DNA of 64,000 nucleotides from Pontederia crassipes (taxonomy: Eukaryota; Streptophyta; Magnoliopsida; Commelinales; Pontederiaceae): assembly GCA_030549335.1 (NCBI GenBank), contig CM060192.1:24370157-24434156 (forward strand), given 5' to 3'. The translations under genes and the position numbers were made by a program. The notes under the pieces are model-generated. The model saw only the letters and a program-made list of their open reading frames with translations. It was not told the origin of the DNA and did no database searches. Shown one piece after another: positions 1 through 9,475 of this stretch. Position 1 is the stretch's first letter, and each line of letters opens with the position of its first letter.

Positions 1-1540
1 AAAAAAATTATTTTTTATTTACATAATATATTTTAGAAAGACAATAATATTTATTTTAATCATACTCAAATTGATAAAAAAAGTTTAATCTTATATCACT
101 CAAATTGATAAAAAAAAAGTTGTATATACTCTTACCCTATGTAGCATACTTTCTATGATTAGTTTTATCTTTTAGATTTAAACTGAATTTATATTTTATT
201 TTATTTTTTAATTCCAAAAATAAGATTTAAACTTCTTAATTATGTTAATTATTATTATTTGACATGTGCCATCTGATAATCTATCATTTAGAAAGAAAAC
301 AATTTATTTTAATATACTCAAATGGATAAAAAGAAAAGATTAATATTAATTTGACTCAAATGAATTTTTGTTTTATATTATTTTTTATGTCCAAAGATAG
401 AAAGAAAATAATATTTATTTTAATCATACTCAGATTGATAAAAAGAAAAGTTTAATCATAACAGACTCAAATTGAATTATATATTTTAAATTATTTTTTA
501 AAATTATATTTTAAAAGCAATCATAAATAATTTTAAATTATTTGTTTTAAATCATTTTTTAATTCCATAAAATGAAAAATTATTTTTTAAATAGGAATTA
601 TTTATACTTGTAGTCATACTCAAATTAATATTAATGAAATATTAAACTTAATTTGACTCAAATTAAATTATTTATTTATAAATTTTTAGTTTTTTTACCT
701 TATATAACATACTATTAAAATATTATTTATCTTTAATTTTAATCATACTCAAATTGATAAAAGAAGAAATATTAATCTTAATTTGAGTTAATTTAAAATT
801 TTATTTTATATTATTTTTAAACTTTAAAATAAAAGAATACTTACAAAATATCTTTTATAAATAAAATAATTTATTTTAATATACTTAAATGGATAAAAAT
901 AAAAGACTAATCATAACTTGACTCAAATTAAATTTTTATTTTATATTATTTTTTAATTCCGAAAATAAAAAATTATTTTTTACTTATATAATATCTTTTA
1001 GAAAGAAAATAATATTTATTTTAATCATACTCAAATTGATAAAAAAAGTTTAATCTTATATGACTCAAATTGATAAAAAAAAGTTTTATGTATTTTTACC
1101 TTAAGTAATTTGATCTTTTATATTTAAACTGATTTTTTATTTCATATTGGTTTTTAATTCAGAAAATAAGATTTAAACTTCTTAATTATGTTGATGATTA
1201 TGTGCATCGTTATATTCCGCCACTAATCGCGCATGAGTTTTATATTATTTTTTAAATCCGAAAATAACAAATTATTTTTTACTTACATAATATCTTTTAG
1301 AAAGAAAATAATATTTATTTTAATCATACTCAAATTGATAAAAAAAGTTTAATCTTATATGACTCAAATTGATAAGAAAAAGTTTTATATATTGTTACCT
1401 TATGTGATAGACTTTCTATGATTTATTTTATCTTTTAGATTTAAACTGAATTTTTATTTTATAGCATTTTTTTAATTTCGAGAATAAGATTTAAATTTCT
1501 AATTATGTTAATTATTATTATTTGACATGTGTTGTCGTTA
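1..1540. repeat. AT-rich degenerate repeat block
   Basis: The segment is made of diverged copies of an AT-rich unit. The phrase TCATACTCAAATTGATAAAA recurs near positions 60, 425, 755, 1025 and 1325, with shorter variants near 310, 615 and 875. A larger block of about 250-300 bp starts near 5, 965 and 1265, beginning with an AATTATTTTTTA-type stretch and a CTTTTAGAAAG-type stretch. No ORF or transposon coding motif is visible. It could be a decayed satellite or the internal repeats of an old non-coding transposon. Confidence 0.6.
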
Positions 1541-1858
1541 TATTTTGCCACTTGTTGCGTTCTCGGCTCTCATGCTTTTACCTTCATTTTTATTTTCAAA
1601 ATGGATATGAATGAAGATCATATCATTGATGTGTAATTAGTTGGCGTCTCAATATGCACACAATAATTATCATGGGGGCGCAATGGGTGTTCTTTACTTT
1701 GCCACGCACAATGATCATCATGTGGTGAATTATTTATTGAATATATAATTATTAACTATCGGTGTTAATTAGTGAATCCAACTAAATAAGTTTTTTTTCT
1801 ACAAATATGTTGATTGAATCAGTGGATAGATAGATGCAAACGATCTTATTGAATATAA
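1541..1858. other. Unannotated spacer
   Basis: AT-rich sequence between the repeat block and the left end of the Mutator-like element. I see no ORF, RNA gene or repeat in it. Confidence 0.5.
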
Positions 1859-1867
1859 TAAACAATA

Positions 1868-1886
1868 GGGAATAAGGAGCTTGTGG
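1868..1886 (+). repeat. MULE left terminal inverted repeat
   Basis: Outer 19 bp of the left end, preceded directly by the target duplication TAAACAATA (1859-1867). Similarity to the right end resumes further in (GCCATCGAT, then GATTTGTGGATCGAT near 1979), with indels. Confidence 0.75.
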
Positions 1887-2154
1887 CCCGCCATCGATCG
1901 CGGATGATTCGAATTGTGCACAAAATGAAAGGAATGTCGGTCCACGGGCGGTCTAAACTTGGTTCAAAGGATTTTTTCGATTTGTGGATCGATTTTTTTT
2001 TCACATCCCACCCGACCTCTCCTTTTCTCCATACCCCTCATTTTCCATATCCAGGCTTTTTCCCCTAGTGTCTCTCAGACCTCTGAGATTTGCCTTTGCC
2101 GCCCCAGTCGATCCCAGCAACCTCACCTCTATTGAGTACTTAGAGGACACCGTC

Positions 2155-2895
2155 TGATACGATGCTCAAGAATAATGTCTTGAGTGACCGGAACAATATA
2201 TGATAATCAAAGAAACGATATCAAACGAATTTTCAAGGCAGCGGAATATCAACCTCAAGATTACAATGAACCAAGCAATTGATATTATAAATAGATGAAT
2301 TTAATCACAAGATAACCAACCTTGTAATTAACGGTGAAAGTTTCCGAAAAATGGGTTGCAGGAGTTCCCTCACAACAAAAGCAATTAAACCAAATTGTTT
2401 ATAGATTCAAAGATGTCTAAAATAACAAGGTGTAGCAATATTTATAGGCCCTATAAACAGAACTTGGGCTGAAAGAAAATACCCCAACTTAGCCCATAAG
2501 TAACCTAACTAATTTAGTAAAATAACAAACTCAGTTTCTGTTACAATACTCATCAACATTTTCCATATTTAAATATGGTTAAACCATGATTTATTTGGCC
2601 TAAGTTTTGCTGACTCTTCATGCGGCCCAATTTGTTACGCATTGAGAAGTTGGCTTTGATGCAACTTGATCTTGTAATTTGATCAATTATAAATCGCAGA
2701 TATTCTTGATTATCTTCAATTTTCTTATGTTTGAGATCCTCGACATTATTATCATCATCCAACTTTGTTAGAACATTCTTCTATCACCGCCTCCAATTGA
2801 AAGCATTTCCTGGTTCATATCATTCCCCTCTCTTCAAAAGGATTCATCCTCGAATTTGCATTCACAATAAGGAGAGTTTATCCAGGTTCATATCA
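2155..2895 (-). repeat. 3' LTR of the unknown-ORF element
   Basis: 741 bp, closely similar to 6090-6853. It starts TGATAC and ends TATCA on the plus strand, giving a short terminal inverted repeat. The stretch CCTCGAAT...CACAATAAGGAG is repeated just outside it at 2922-2950. Confidence 0.85.
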
Positions 2896-2909
2896 TTTCT
2901 CTCCTCTTC
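2896..2909 (-). other. Polypurine tract of the unknown-ORF element
   Basis: On the minus strand GAAGAGGAGAGAAA lies directly against the TGATAT start of the 3' LTR, where plus-strand DNA synthesis is primed in LTR retrotransposons. Confidence 0.8.
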
Positions 2910-3059
2910 AAGAGGATTCATCCTCGAATCTACATTCACAATAAGGAGAATATAACCTATCACATATCTGAATTTATTAAATAATTTAGGACACAGTTGA
3001 GATATTGATACTTCCCTTTCTGATGTATCTCAATCAGGATTGCAAGTTTGATTCCTCAA

Positions 3060-4469
3060 TTATACCATCATGTTAAGATCCTGCAAGTGTAAAGCAAGAG
3101 CAAGATAAGCAATATGAAAAGTAATGTAACTCTCATACTCACCTGGATGAAATATTTTATGCCCGTGAGATAGTGATATTTTAAGAAACAAATTGCGAAA
3201 CTTCGGAGACCTTCCTTGCCGGATAAAAATCTTGTCAAATAAGGTGCACAATATATTCCAAGGAACTATAGATCTAACAAGGAGATTGTCAAGTAATTCC
3301 AAAATAAGAACATCTTTTTCCTCAAAATAAAATGGATCTTTAAAATCTGCAAGTGAAATATCATAGGATCCATAACGCATCAAACGACTTGGCTTATAAA
3401 GGAAATCATGCAAGTCCTTGCAACAAACCAAAACATCATCAAAATTATCTTGGAAATGACTACTATTAATCAACATATCTCCAAAAAGATTAATCCCAAA
3501 TCTTTGTTGAAAAATGAATAGAAGTCTTACTAATACAGATACATTGAAATTCCCAGTCATGATGTGAAAATTATATGCAATATTGCAACCATCATCAGCA
3601 AGAATGATCTTAGGAAAGCACAAAGGCGGATGTAAAGAAATGAATAAGATTCTAGGTTTATCAGAAAATCTTGAAATCATAATCAACAAATCAAAAGTAC
3701 TCAGGACTAGAAAATATTCATTCCAAAATTTCACCATATGGTTGAAATAAAGTTTTTCAGCACTCAATGAATAAGAAAGTGGAATATAGAATTGAGATTT
3801 AATGTTTGCAAGCCATTCAATACTTCTTCCAAATAAAACTTGTAAGTTAGTCACATCAAACAAATATAAAGTTTCAAAGCAAGGAAATGGACTATTCAAA
3901 CTAGTCATTATAAAATCAATACAACCTCTTTCAATTTCTTGCATGATAGAATTTGTATCTTCATATAGTCCACTCCTACATATCTGCATGGAGAAATCAG
4001 AATCAAAAGATAAAAGATGGTTAGTATTAGGAGAAACATTATTGAACTTTCTTTCTTTTGCCTCAACATTCAAGTCTTTTTGCTCATATCTCTCTGGAGG
4101 TGTCCTTTCTAAACACTCAAGATCTAATCTTCTCTCATTCTCACAACTCTCATAATACTTACCATCTAAATGTTGTATCTCAATACTTTCAGAAGGTATC
4201 TTTTCTAAACACTCAAAAGTTGTGTGATTATCACTTTCATCACTCAAGTTATGACACTCATATTTTCCATCTTTGCCTTTCTCACAACTCTCAGAATTGT
4301 TTGGAGTTGCTGAGCAATCAGCTTCTTCTTTCTTCAAGTATTGTTGTGCAACCAAATTTTTCCACTCAATGTTGTAGGCTGCTACACTCTCTTTAAGTTG
4401 CATCTGCTCTTCGTATGCTTCTTGAGGAGGCAATGGTGCTAAAGTGTATTCCTTCCATCTTTGCGACAT
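3060..4469 (-). CDS. 469-aa ORF of unknown function in an LTR element
   Basis: I do not recognise the main domain. Residues 1-45 look like the linker that follows a Ty3 protease (TLAPLPPQEAYEEQ). About residues 48-140 are acidic and polar, with two related stretches (ECLEKIPSES and ECLERTPPER). About residues 140-469 look globular and rich in Phe, Leu and Ile, with no zinc knuckle, YxDD, RNase H or integrase signature. It occupies the place where RT-RNase H-integrase would be and ends about 150 bp before the polypurine tract. The ATG overlaps the protease ORF by 31 nt in another frame, just after a TAA. Expression could thus need frameshifting, reinitiation or a separate transcript, or the frame may have shifted by decay. 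An open frame this long in a non-autonomous element is unusual. It may be a captured host sequence or a family-specific ORF. Confidence 0.6.
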   Translation of the reverse strand: MSQRWKEYTLAPLPPQEAYEEQMQLKESVAAYNIEWKNLVAQQYLKKEEADCSATPNNSESCEKGKDGKYECHNLSDESDNHTTFECLEKIPSESIEIQHLDGKYYESCENERRLDLECLERTPPERYEQKDLNVEAKERKFNNVSPNTNHLLSFDSDFSMQICRSGLYEDTNSIMQEIERGCIDFIMTSLNSPFPCFETLYLFDVTNLQVLFGRSIEWLANIKSQFYIPLSYSLSAEKLYFNHMVKFWNEYFLVLSTFDLLIMISRFSDKPRILFISLHPPLCFPKIILADDGCNIAYNFHIMTGNFNVSVLVRLLFIFQQRFGINLFGDMLINSSHFQDNFDDVLVCCKDLHDFLYKPSRLMRYGSYDISLADFKDPFYFEEKDVLILELLDNLLVRSIVPWNILCTLFDKIFIRQGRSPKFRNLFLKISLSHGHKIFHPGEYESYITFHIAYLALALHLQDLNMMV

Positions 4470-4783
4470 TTATAACGGTTGGTAGCACCATCATGTGTCA
4501 CACATCGATCATATTGCCATGGTTGCTCCAAAAGGATATGACGAACATGCATTGATACAACATCACATAATATTTCATCAGTAAATCTTCTAATTTTAAA
4601 TGACACAAGCACCTGTTTGGTCACTTTGACTTCTCCTCCATCGTTTATCCACTGAAGTTTGTATGGTTTTGGGTGCTTTAAGGTTGGTAACCCCAACTTC
4701 TCCACCATGTAATGGCTAGCAAGATTGAAGCAGCTTTCACTATTAATAATTAGTTCACAAATTCTGTCCAAAACACAACGCAC
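4439..4783 (-). pseudogene. Ty3-type aspartic protease fragment, active site altered
   Basis: The ORF carries the typical plant Ty3 retropepsin-like succession: a CxNxAS-type segment, VEKLGLPTLKHPKPYKL, EVKVTKQVLVSF, a CDVV segment and PWQYDR. The catalytic D-[ST]-G position reads N-S-E (IINSESC), so the essential Asp is gone and the enzyme should be inactive. The frame ends at a TAG (4439-4441), where relatives continue KDGRxYTLAPL. That continuation is found in the overlapping frame that begins the 469-aa ORF, so a one-base shift separates them. Only a short gap and one stop separate it from the gag-like ORF upstream, so most of the usual gag region is missing. Confidence 0.75.
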
Positions 4784-4822
4784 ATAGAAAACATTTTCTC
4801 GTTCATGTGTTCTCCCTCCAAT

Positions 4823-5098
4823 CTAAATACTTCTATGCCTTCTCCCACTTTTATCATCTTTCTTTTCCATCTCTTCATCAAGTTCATCATCATCAGGAGC
4901 ATGTTGTCTTTGGCAATATCTTCTATGGTTTGATTGTATAACTTGTTCTAGCTGTGCAATTTGCACATCTACCTGATCGTGCAGTTTAGTAATCATATAT
5001 CCAAGATGATGAGAATGTTGTGTCATGACCTCCATCATTTTTGCCTGATTAATTGCTTTTTTTATAGAATTAAGCTCTTTGTCCTTTCCTATTGACAT
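4823..5098 (-). pseudogene. Short gag-like N-terminal ORF
   Basis: 91 residues, mostly helical and polar (KAINQAKMMEVMTQHSHHL, then DQVDVQIAQLEQVIQ), with a basic tail after an acidic run. Its place directly upstream of the protease fragment and after a 1-kb leader fits the start of a gag polyprotein. No zinc knuckle or major gag core remains, so an internal deletion between here and the protease is likely. The family could not be assigned from this piece alone. Confidence 0.5.
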
Positions 5099-6076
5099 TG
5101 TAGGAAATTGCTATCACAAAAGTTAGTAAAAAACAATCTCAGTACCTCACGTGGTGACACTCAGTGGTGACACTCGTATTTTACCTCAACTTTATTTGGC
5201 TTTTTCTCTCAATTGTACTTACCACTCAGCTTTTTTCCTCTCTTGAACCCTCCAACAAGTTCTAGGAGAACTAATGCAAGTCAATACAAAGGCAATGTGT
5301 GATTGAATCAATTTAATTTATCAATATGATTGCAAGATCAAAAGAATACTTGAAGTTGATTTGGAATAGAAATCAGAAAAAAGATTGTCAAATAAGGATA
5401 GATGTGTAATGAGTTGATTTGGAATAGAAATCAAGAAAATGTTATCAAATAAGGACAGATATCAAAAAATTCAGAATTGGAATGAAATCAAAGATCACGA
5501 TTCCTTGAGTCAAATTGCTCTATTCTCAATTTTCTTTGCACTTTTCTGCAGAAATAATCCTTCCTTTTTTTTCTTCTCTCCTCTTTCTTTTGAATCCTTT
5601 TTTTCTTCTTCTTTTCTTTTTTTCGGATTTTTTTCCTGTTCTTCTCTTTCCTCCTTTCTTGCACTTTCCTTTTCAGTCCTTTTTTTTTCAATTTCTTTTC
5701 GAATTTTTTTCCAAATATTTTCTTTCCTGTCTTCCCATCTCCTTTCTTGTACTTTCCTTTTCAGTCTTTTTTTTTTCAATTTTCAAAATTTTTTTTTTGA
5801 AATTGCAGCAAAATTTGAGAACAAATAAGGATGACGGCTAGGGTTTCAATAACAAATAAGCAGATTTTTGTGGTTTTTTTTTCAAAACTGCACCAGATTT
5901 TGAAGAAAAGGTGACGACGGCTAGGATTTGAAGAACAAAAGAAAGCAAATAAGGAAGACGGCTAGGATTTGAAGAACCAAACCAGATTTTTTTGTGTTGT
6001 TTTTTTTTTCAGTAACTGAAATAGGGGAAAAGTTAGAATAATGGAACATAACTAGAAAATCGTATCGAAAACGCGA
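5099..6076 (-). other. 5' leader of the unknown-ORF element
   Basis: Non-coding stretch between primer site and gag-like ORF. 5540-5800 is polypyrimidine on the plus strand (purine-rich in the element's sense). 5820-5985 holds three copies of a GACGGCTAGGRTTT-containing unit. ORFs in the purine tract are low-complexity and not counted as genes. Confidence 0.55.
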
Positions 6077-6087
6077 CTCTGATACCG
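6077..6087 (-). other. Primer binding site, initiator Met tRNA
   Basis: On the minus strand CGGTATCAGAG matches the TGGTATCAGAG complement of the tRNA-iMet 3' end at 10 of 11 bases. It lies 2 nt inside the 5' LTR. Confidence 0.8.
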
Positions 6088-6089
6088 AC

Positions 6090-6853
6090 TGATACAATGC
6101 TCAAGAACAATGCCTTGAGTGACTGGAACAATATATGATAATCAAAGAAATGATATCAAACAAATTTTTAATGCAGCGGAATATCAACCTCAAGATTACA
6201 ATGAACCAAGCAATCGATATTATAAATAGATGGATTCAATCACAAGATAGCCAACCTTGTAATTAACGGCGAAAGTTCTTGAAGAACGAGTTGCAGGAGT
6301 TCCCTCACAGCAAAAGCAATTAAGCCAAATTATTTATAGATTTAAAGATGTCTGAAATAACAAAGAGTAGCAGTATTTATAGGCCCTAGAAACAGAACTT
6401 GGGCCGAAAGAAAATACCCTAACTTAGCCCAAAGTAACCTAACTAATTTAGTAAAATAACAAACTCAGTTTCTGTTACAATACTCATCAGTATTTTCCAT
6501 ATTTAATTAATTCCGAAAATTCCAAATAAATATGGTCAAACCATGATTTATTTGGCCCAAGTTATGCTGACTCTTCATGCGGCCCAATTTGTTACGCATT
6601 GAGAAGTTGGCTTTGATGCAACTTGATCTTGTAATTTGATCAATTATAAATCGCAGATATTTTTGATTATCTTCAATTTCTTTATATCTGAGATCCTCAA
6701 CATTATTATCATCATCCAACTTTGCTAGAACATTCTTCTATCACCGCCTCCAATTGTAAGCATTTCCTGGTTCATATCATTCCCATCCTCTTCAAAAGGA
6801 TTCATCCTCGAATTTTGATTCACAATAAGGAGAGTATATCCAGGTTCATATCA
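6090..6853 (-). repeat. 5' LTR of the unknown-ORF element
   Basis: 764 bp, matching 2155-2895 apart from small indels; the largest adds about 20 bp near 6510. Both LTRs keep a roughly 69-codon minus-strand ORF starting MDDDNNVEDL. Confidence 0.85.
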
Positions 6854-6960
6854 CCATCAGTCTCGCCACCTTTTGCTCTTCATGCTGCCCCTCTTTTGCC
6901 CATATCCCTCGCTTTTCCTCACTTTTCATCGTAATCCCTCGTTGTTTTGATCTCGACAGT

Positions 6961-7160
6961 CATCGTCTCTGCTCAAGACGCCGAGGACACCCCCGCCCCC
7001 ATCGCCTCTGCTCAAGACTCAGAGGCCACCGCTGCCCCCGTTGCCTCTGCTCAAGATGCCGGGATGACACCGCTGCCCGCGTCGCCTCTGCTCAAGATGT
7101 CGGGATGCCACCGCTGCCCGCGTCGCCTCTGCTCAAGACGTCGAGGATGCCACTGCTCCC
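6961..7160 (+). repeat. Five-copy 39-41 bp tandem repeat in the MULE left arm
   Basis: Five consecutive G+C-rich units each contain GCCTCTGCTCAAGA (the first has GTCTCTGCTCAAGA) followed by GMYGSSG-type sequence and CCGCTGCCC. They give a repetitive peptide in one frame (ASAQDAE-like), but I see no sign of a real protein. A matching kind of repeat lies in the right arm (29881-30100). Confidence 0.75.
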
Positions 7161-7181
7161 ATCTTGCTTCCATTGCTGCTG

Positions 7182-7204
7182 CTCTCTCTCTCTCTCTCTC
7201 TCTC
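7182..7204. repeat. (CT)n microsatellite
   Basis: An uninterrupted CT run next to the tandem repeat of the MULE arm. Confidence 0.8.
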
Positions 7205-7269
7205 TTACTTCCATTACAGCTCATGCCTTGTGAGATGAACATTTTAGACCTGATTATGAAATTCTAAAA

Positions 7270-8285
7270 CATTTTTTCGTGATTTATTTATCCGTGAAAG
7301 CTTCTTTAGATTGATAGTTTTATTTTACTCATGCTTCTCTTATTTGTCATAGGTTAGGAGTTTGATTATATTTTTTATTGGATGATCTGCAAATATCAGC
7401 AAGCCCAAAGGACAAAATTGCCCCGACAATCTGTTAGTTACATCCTCATTCTCTTCTATATCTGAATCAGGCAATGCAAGACTGAGCACTCAATGTTTCT
7501 TGCCACAGATAACTGGTGCTGACTGCCCTCATCAGCGTTGCTTGGTGCTGACCGCACTCGTTGTTTCTCAGGCAAGATGAAATCTGAGGTAACCGTTGAA
7601 ACACAAATTGTTTGTGTGCACTCATTTGCATCCAGCTTATGTTGACAATTGAATGCTATATAAATAGGGTGGCTTTGATTCTGATGTCGTGGCAATTGCA
7701 AACATACCGGAAAGCTCCACTACAGTTGTTGCCGGGAAGCAATACTAGTCCATCAATAGTGACGAGGACAGGAGATGAAGGCGGCAAGCACCAGCTCATA
7801 ACGATGACAAAAGATGATTCAAGGGCATCAAGACTAAAATATTTTGTGGGTAGCAGACCCAGCTCCTTCAATGTTGCCTATAGAGAAACTCACATCTCTC
7901 CTCTCTCCCTTGTAAATGAGTTAAATGCAATTAGAGCCACCATCTAAACTCACATCTCTCCTCTCTCCCTTGTAAATGAGTTAAATGCAATTAGAGCCGC
8001 CATCTTTTAGGATTGGTGAATCGTATGAGAAAGAGGGATGTGTATGTACTTTTGAAGTGTCAAGAAATAAATTTCCTTTACTTTTTTTGGTGATGTTCAA
8101 AGCCTAATCATCCTTTATTTATCATCCTTCACATGCAAAGAAGACACTCAGGTGATACTAGTTTTCAAATAGCAATATTGGCATCATTTTTCATTGAAGC
8201 TGTGAATTTTCAAACTCACAGCCACCGTAAAATATATAGAAAAAAGACCAAGATTACATTCTAAAAAAGAGCAAGAGACACCAAA
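7270..8285. other. Internal MULE sequence, possibly captured gene fragments
   Basis: About 1 kb of MULE-internal DNA with moderate base composition. A frame at 7612-7947 (111 codons) includes a polar stretch (RTGDEGGKHQLITMTKDD) that reads like protein, but it is not identifiable. Stops occur in every frame over the whole stretch. It joins logically to 29469 across the chromovirus insertion. Pack-MULE style capture is an inference only. Confidence 0.3.
7886..8005 (+). repeat. Perfect-length 60-bp tandem duplication
   Basis: Two adjacent 60-bp units (7886-7945 and 7946-8005) differ at one base (GCCACC versus GCCGCC). This points to a recent local duplication. Confidence 0.9.
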
Positions 8286-8643
8286 TGTAATACATGCAAA
8301 TTTCTCAAACAAGGAAACGTTTCAAAATCCAAATCAATGGCAATTAATGCAAGGAATTCGAAAGGAAACATTTCAAAATCCAAATCAATGGTAAATAATG
8401 TAAGGAATTCAAAAACAAGGAATTAAATGACATTAATGAGAGGAAATTAAAAATCAAACTTAAATAGTAATTAAGGAAAGAAATCAAAACAAAATCAGAA
8501 ATTAATTACCATTAATGAAAGAATTTGAAAAGATTTTGGATTAAAAAAAGGAAACGGCAAAAAAGGAAAAACAGTCGACCAGGGGAGAAAATTTCTCCCC
8601 TGATCGCGCCCCGTAATCGGCCAGCTAAAGGGCCGGCCGATAC

Positions 8644-8651
8644 TATAAAAG
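8644..8651 (+). promoter_or_regulatory. TATA box in the Tekay 5' LTR
   Basis: TATAAAAG followed by GGG and a G+C-rich stretch, about 360 bp into the LTR. It is a likely core promoter for the element's transcript. The region is partly lost in the 3' LTR copy near 17290. Confidence 0.6.
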
Positions 8652-9094
8652 GGGACGCGAGGAGACCCTCGCGCCCCCTTGGAAATCTGCTGCCAGCTGC
8701 CACCTTCGTCTCCTCCTTTTTCTTCTTCTTCTTCTACGACTCCGGTGGACACGCGAAGCTGAGCTCGACGGTGACGATGAACTTTGGATGATCTGACGTT
8801 CCTTTGGCACCCAGAGACCTCCTCCGACGTTCGTGAGGATCGAGCGCAACCCCTCATCGCCCAAGGACGATCGGCGAATGACCCACAGATCGCCGGTGAA
8901 AACCAAGGGTCAAAACAAGGTACCTTAGCATTTTAAATTCCTAGACGATGAAATGTTAATCGTTTAATGCATAGGAATAGTCCATCATGATCCTGAGATT
9001 GTCATCTACATTTTTCATATTTATATCATTGTGATTTGATGACCGGAAGGCCGCCAAAAATGAGAAAGAAGTCCGACGGCCCTGTTTTATAGCA

Positions 9095-9475
9095 AGGACC
9101 GGTCGACCGATTTTATGAACGGTCGACCGATCCATGCGAGGAACTCGCATGAGTTCATCTGTTAATCGGTCGACCAGTCTCACTAGGACGGTCGATCGAT
9201 CTGCCTGTTAACGGACAGATCAGATCCTACGACCGATCGACTGATCTTTTGAACGATCGATCGATCCGGCAAATGCCCAACAAGGACTAAGGTTGATAGA
9301 TCCAATAGGACCGGTCGACCGGTGCTAGAGAACGATCGACCGGTCCACCAGAAGTGGTCGACCGGTCCATGTCAACCGGTTCGGCACCATCGAACCGAAA
9401 GGAAAGGTCGATCGGTCGAGTCAAGCCGACCGGTTCAAACAGTCCGGTTCGGCCAAACCCATCCGTCGAAACCAA
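9095..9475. repeat. GGTCGACCGG-like palindrome array in the Tekay LTR
   Basis: More than ten near-copies of GGTCGACCGR (SalI core GTCGAC in an extended palindrome) at irregular spacing. Mutated copies read GATCGATCGA. A shorter version lies in the 3' LTR at 17740-17960. Confidence 0.8.

Larger units (their letters stand above)
2155..6853 (-). mobile_element. Non-autonomous Ty3-derived LTR retrotransposon carrying a long unknown ORF
   Basis: Two direct repeats (2155-2895 and 6090-6853) bound a 3.2-kb interior and begin and end TGATA...TATCA. The target duplication is CCGTC (2150-2154) versus CCATC (6854-6858), one mismatch. Read on the minus strand, an initiator-Met tRNA primer site follows the 5' LTR and a polypurine tract precedes the 3' LTR. 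The interior holds a short gag-like ORF, a protease fragment and a 469-codon ORF. No reverse transcriptase, RNase H or integrase motif is present. It inserted into the MULE, since MULE-type sequence flanks both sides. With ends and priming signals intact it could have moved only with enzymes from another element. Confidence 0.85.

Noticed and set aside
3802-4396. Plus-strand ORFs of 112-117 codons
   Set aside because: They are shadows of the minus-strand 469-codon ORF.
5439-5841. Overlapping ORFs on both strands in a pyrimidine-rich tract
   Set aside because: Low-complexity Phe/Ser or Lys/Glu peptides produced by a polypyrimidine stretch in the leader of an LTR element.
8495-8906. Several ORFs on both strands in the Tekay LTR
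   Set aside because: Not conserved in frame in the 3' LTR copy, overlapping in all frames, and G+C-rich promoter sequence explains them.
9150-9470. CRISPR-like array from the regular GGTCGACCG repeats
   Set aside because: Short, irregular, imperfect palindromes in plant LTRs; no repeat-spacer structure.
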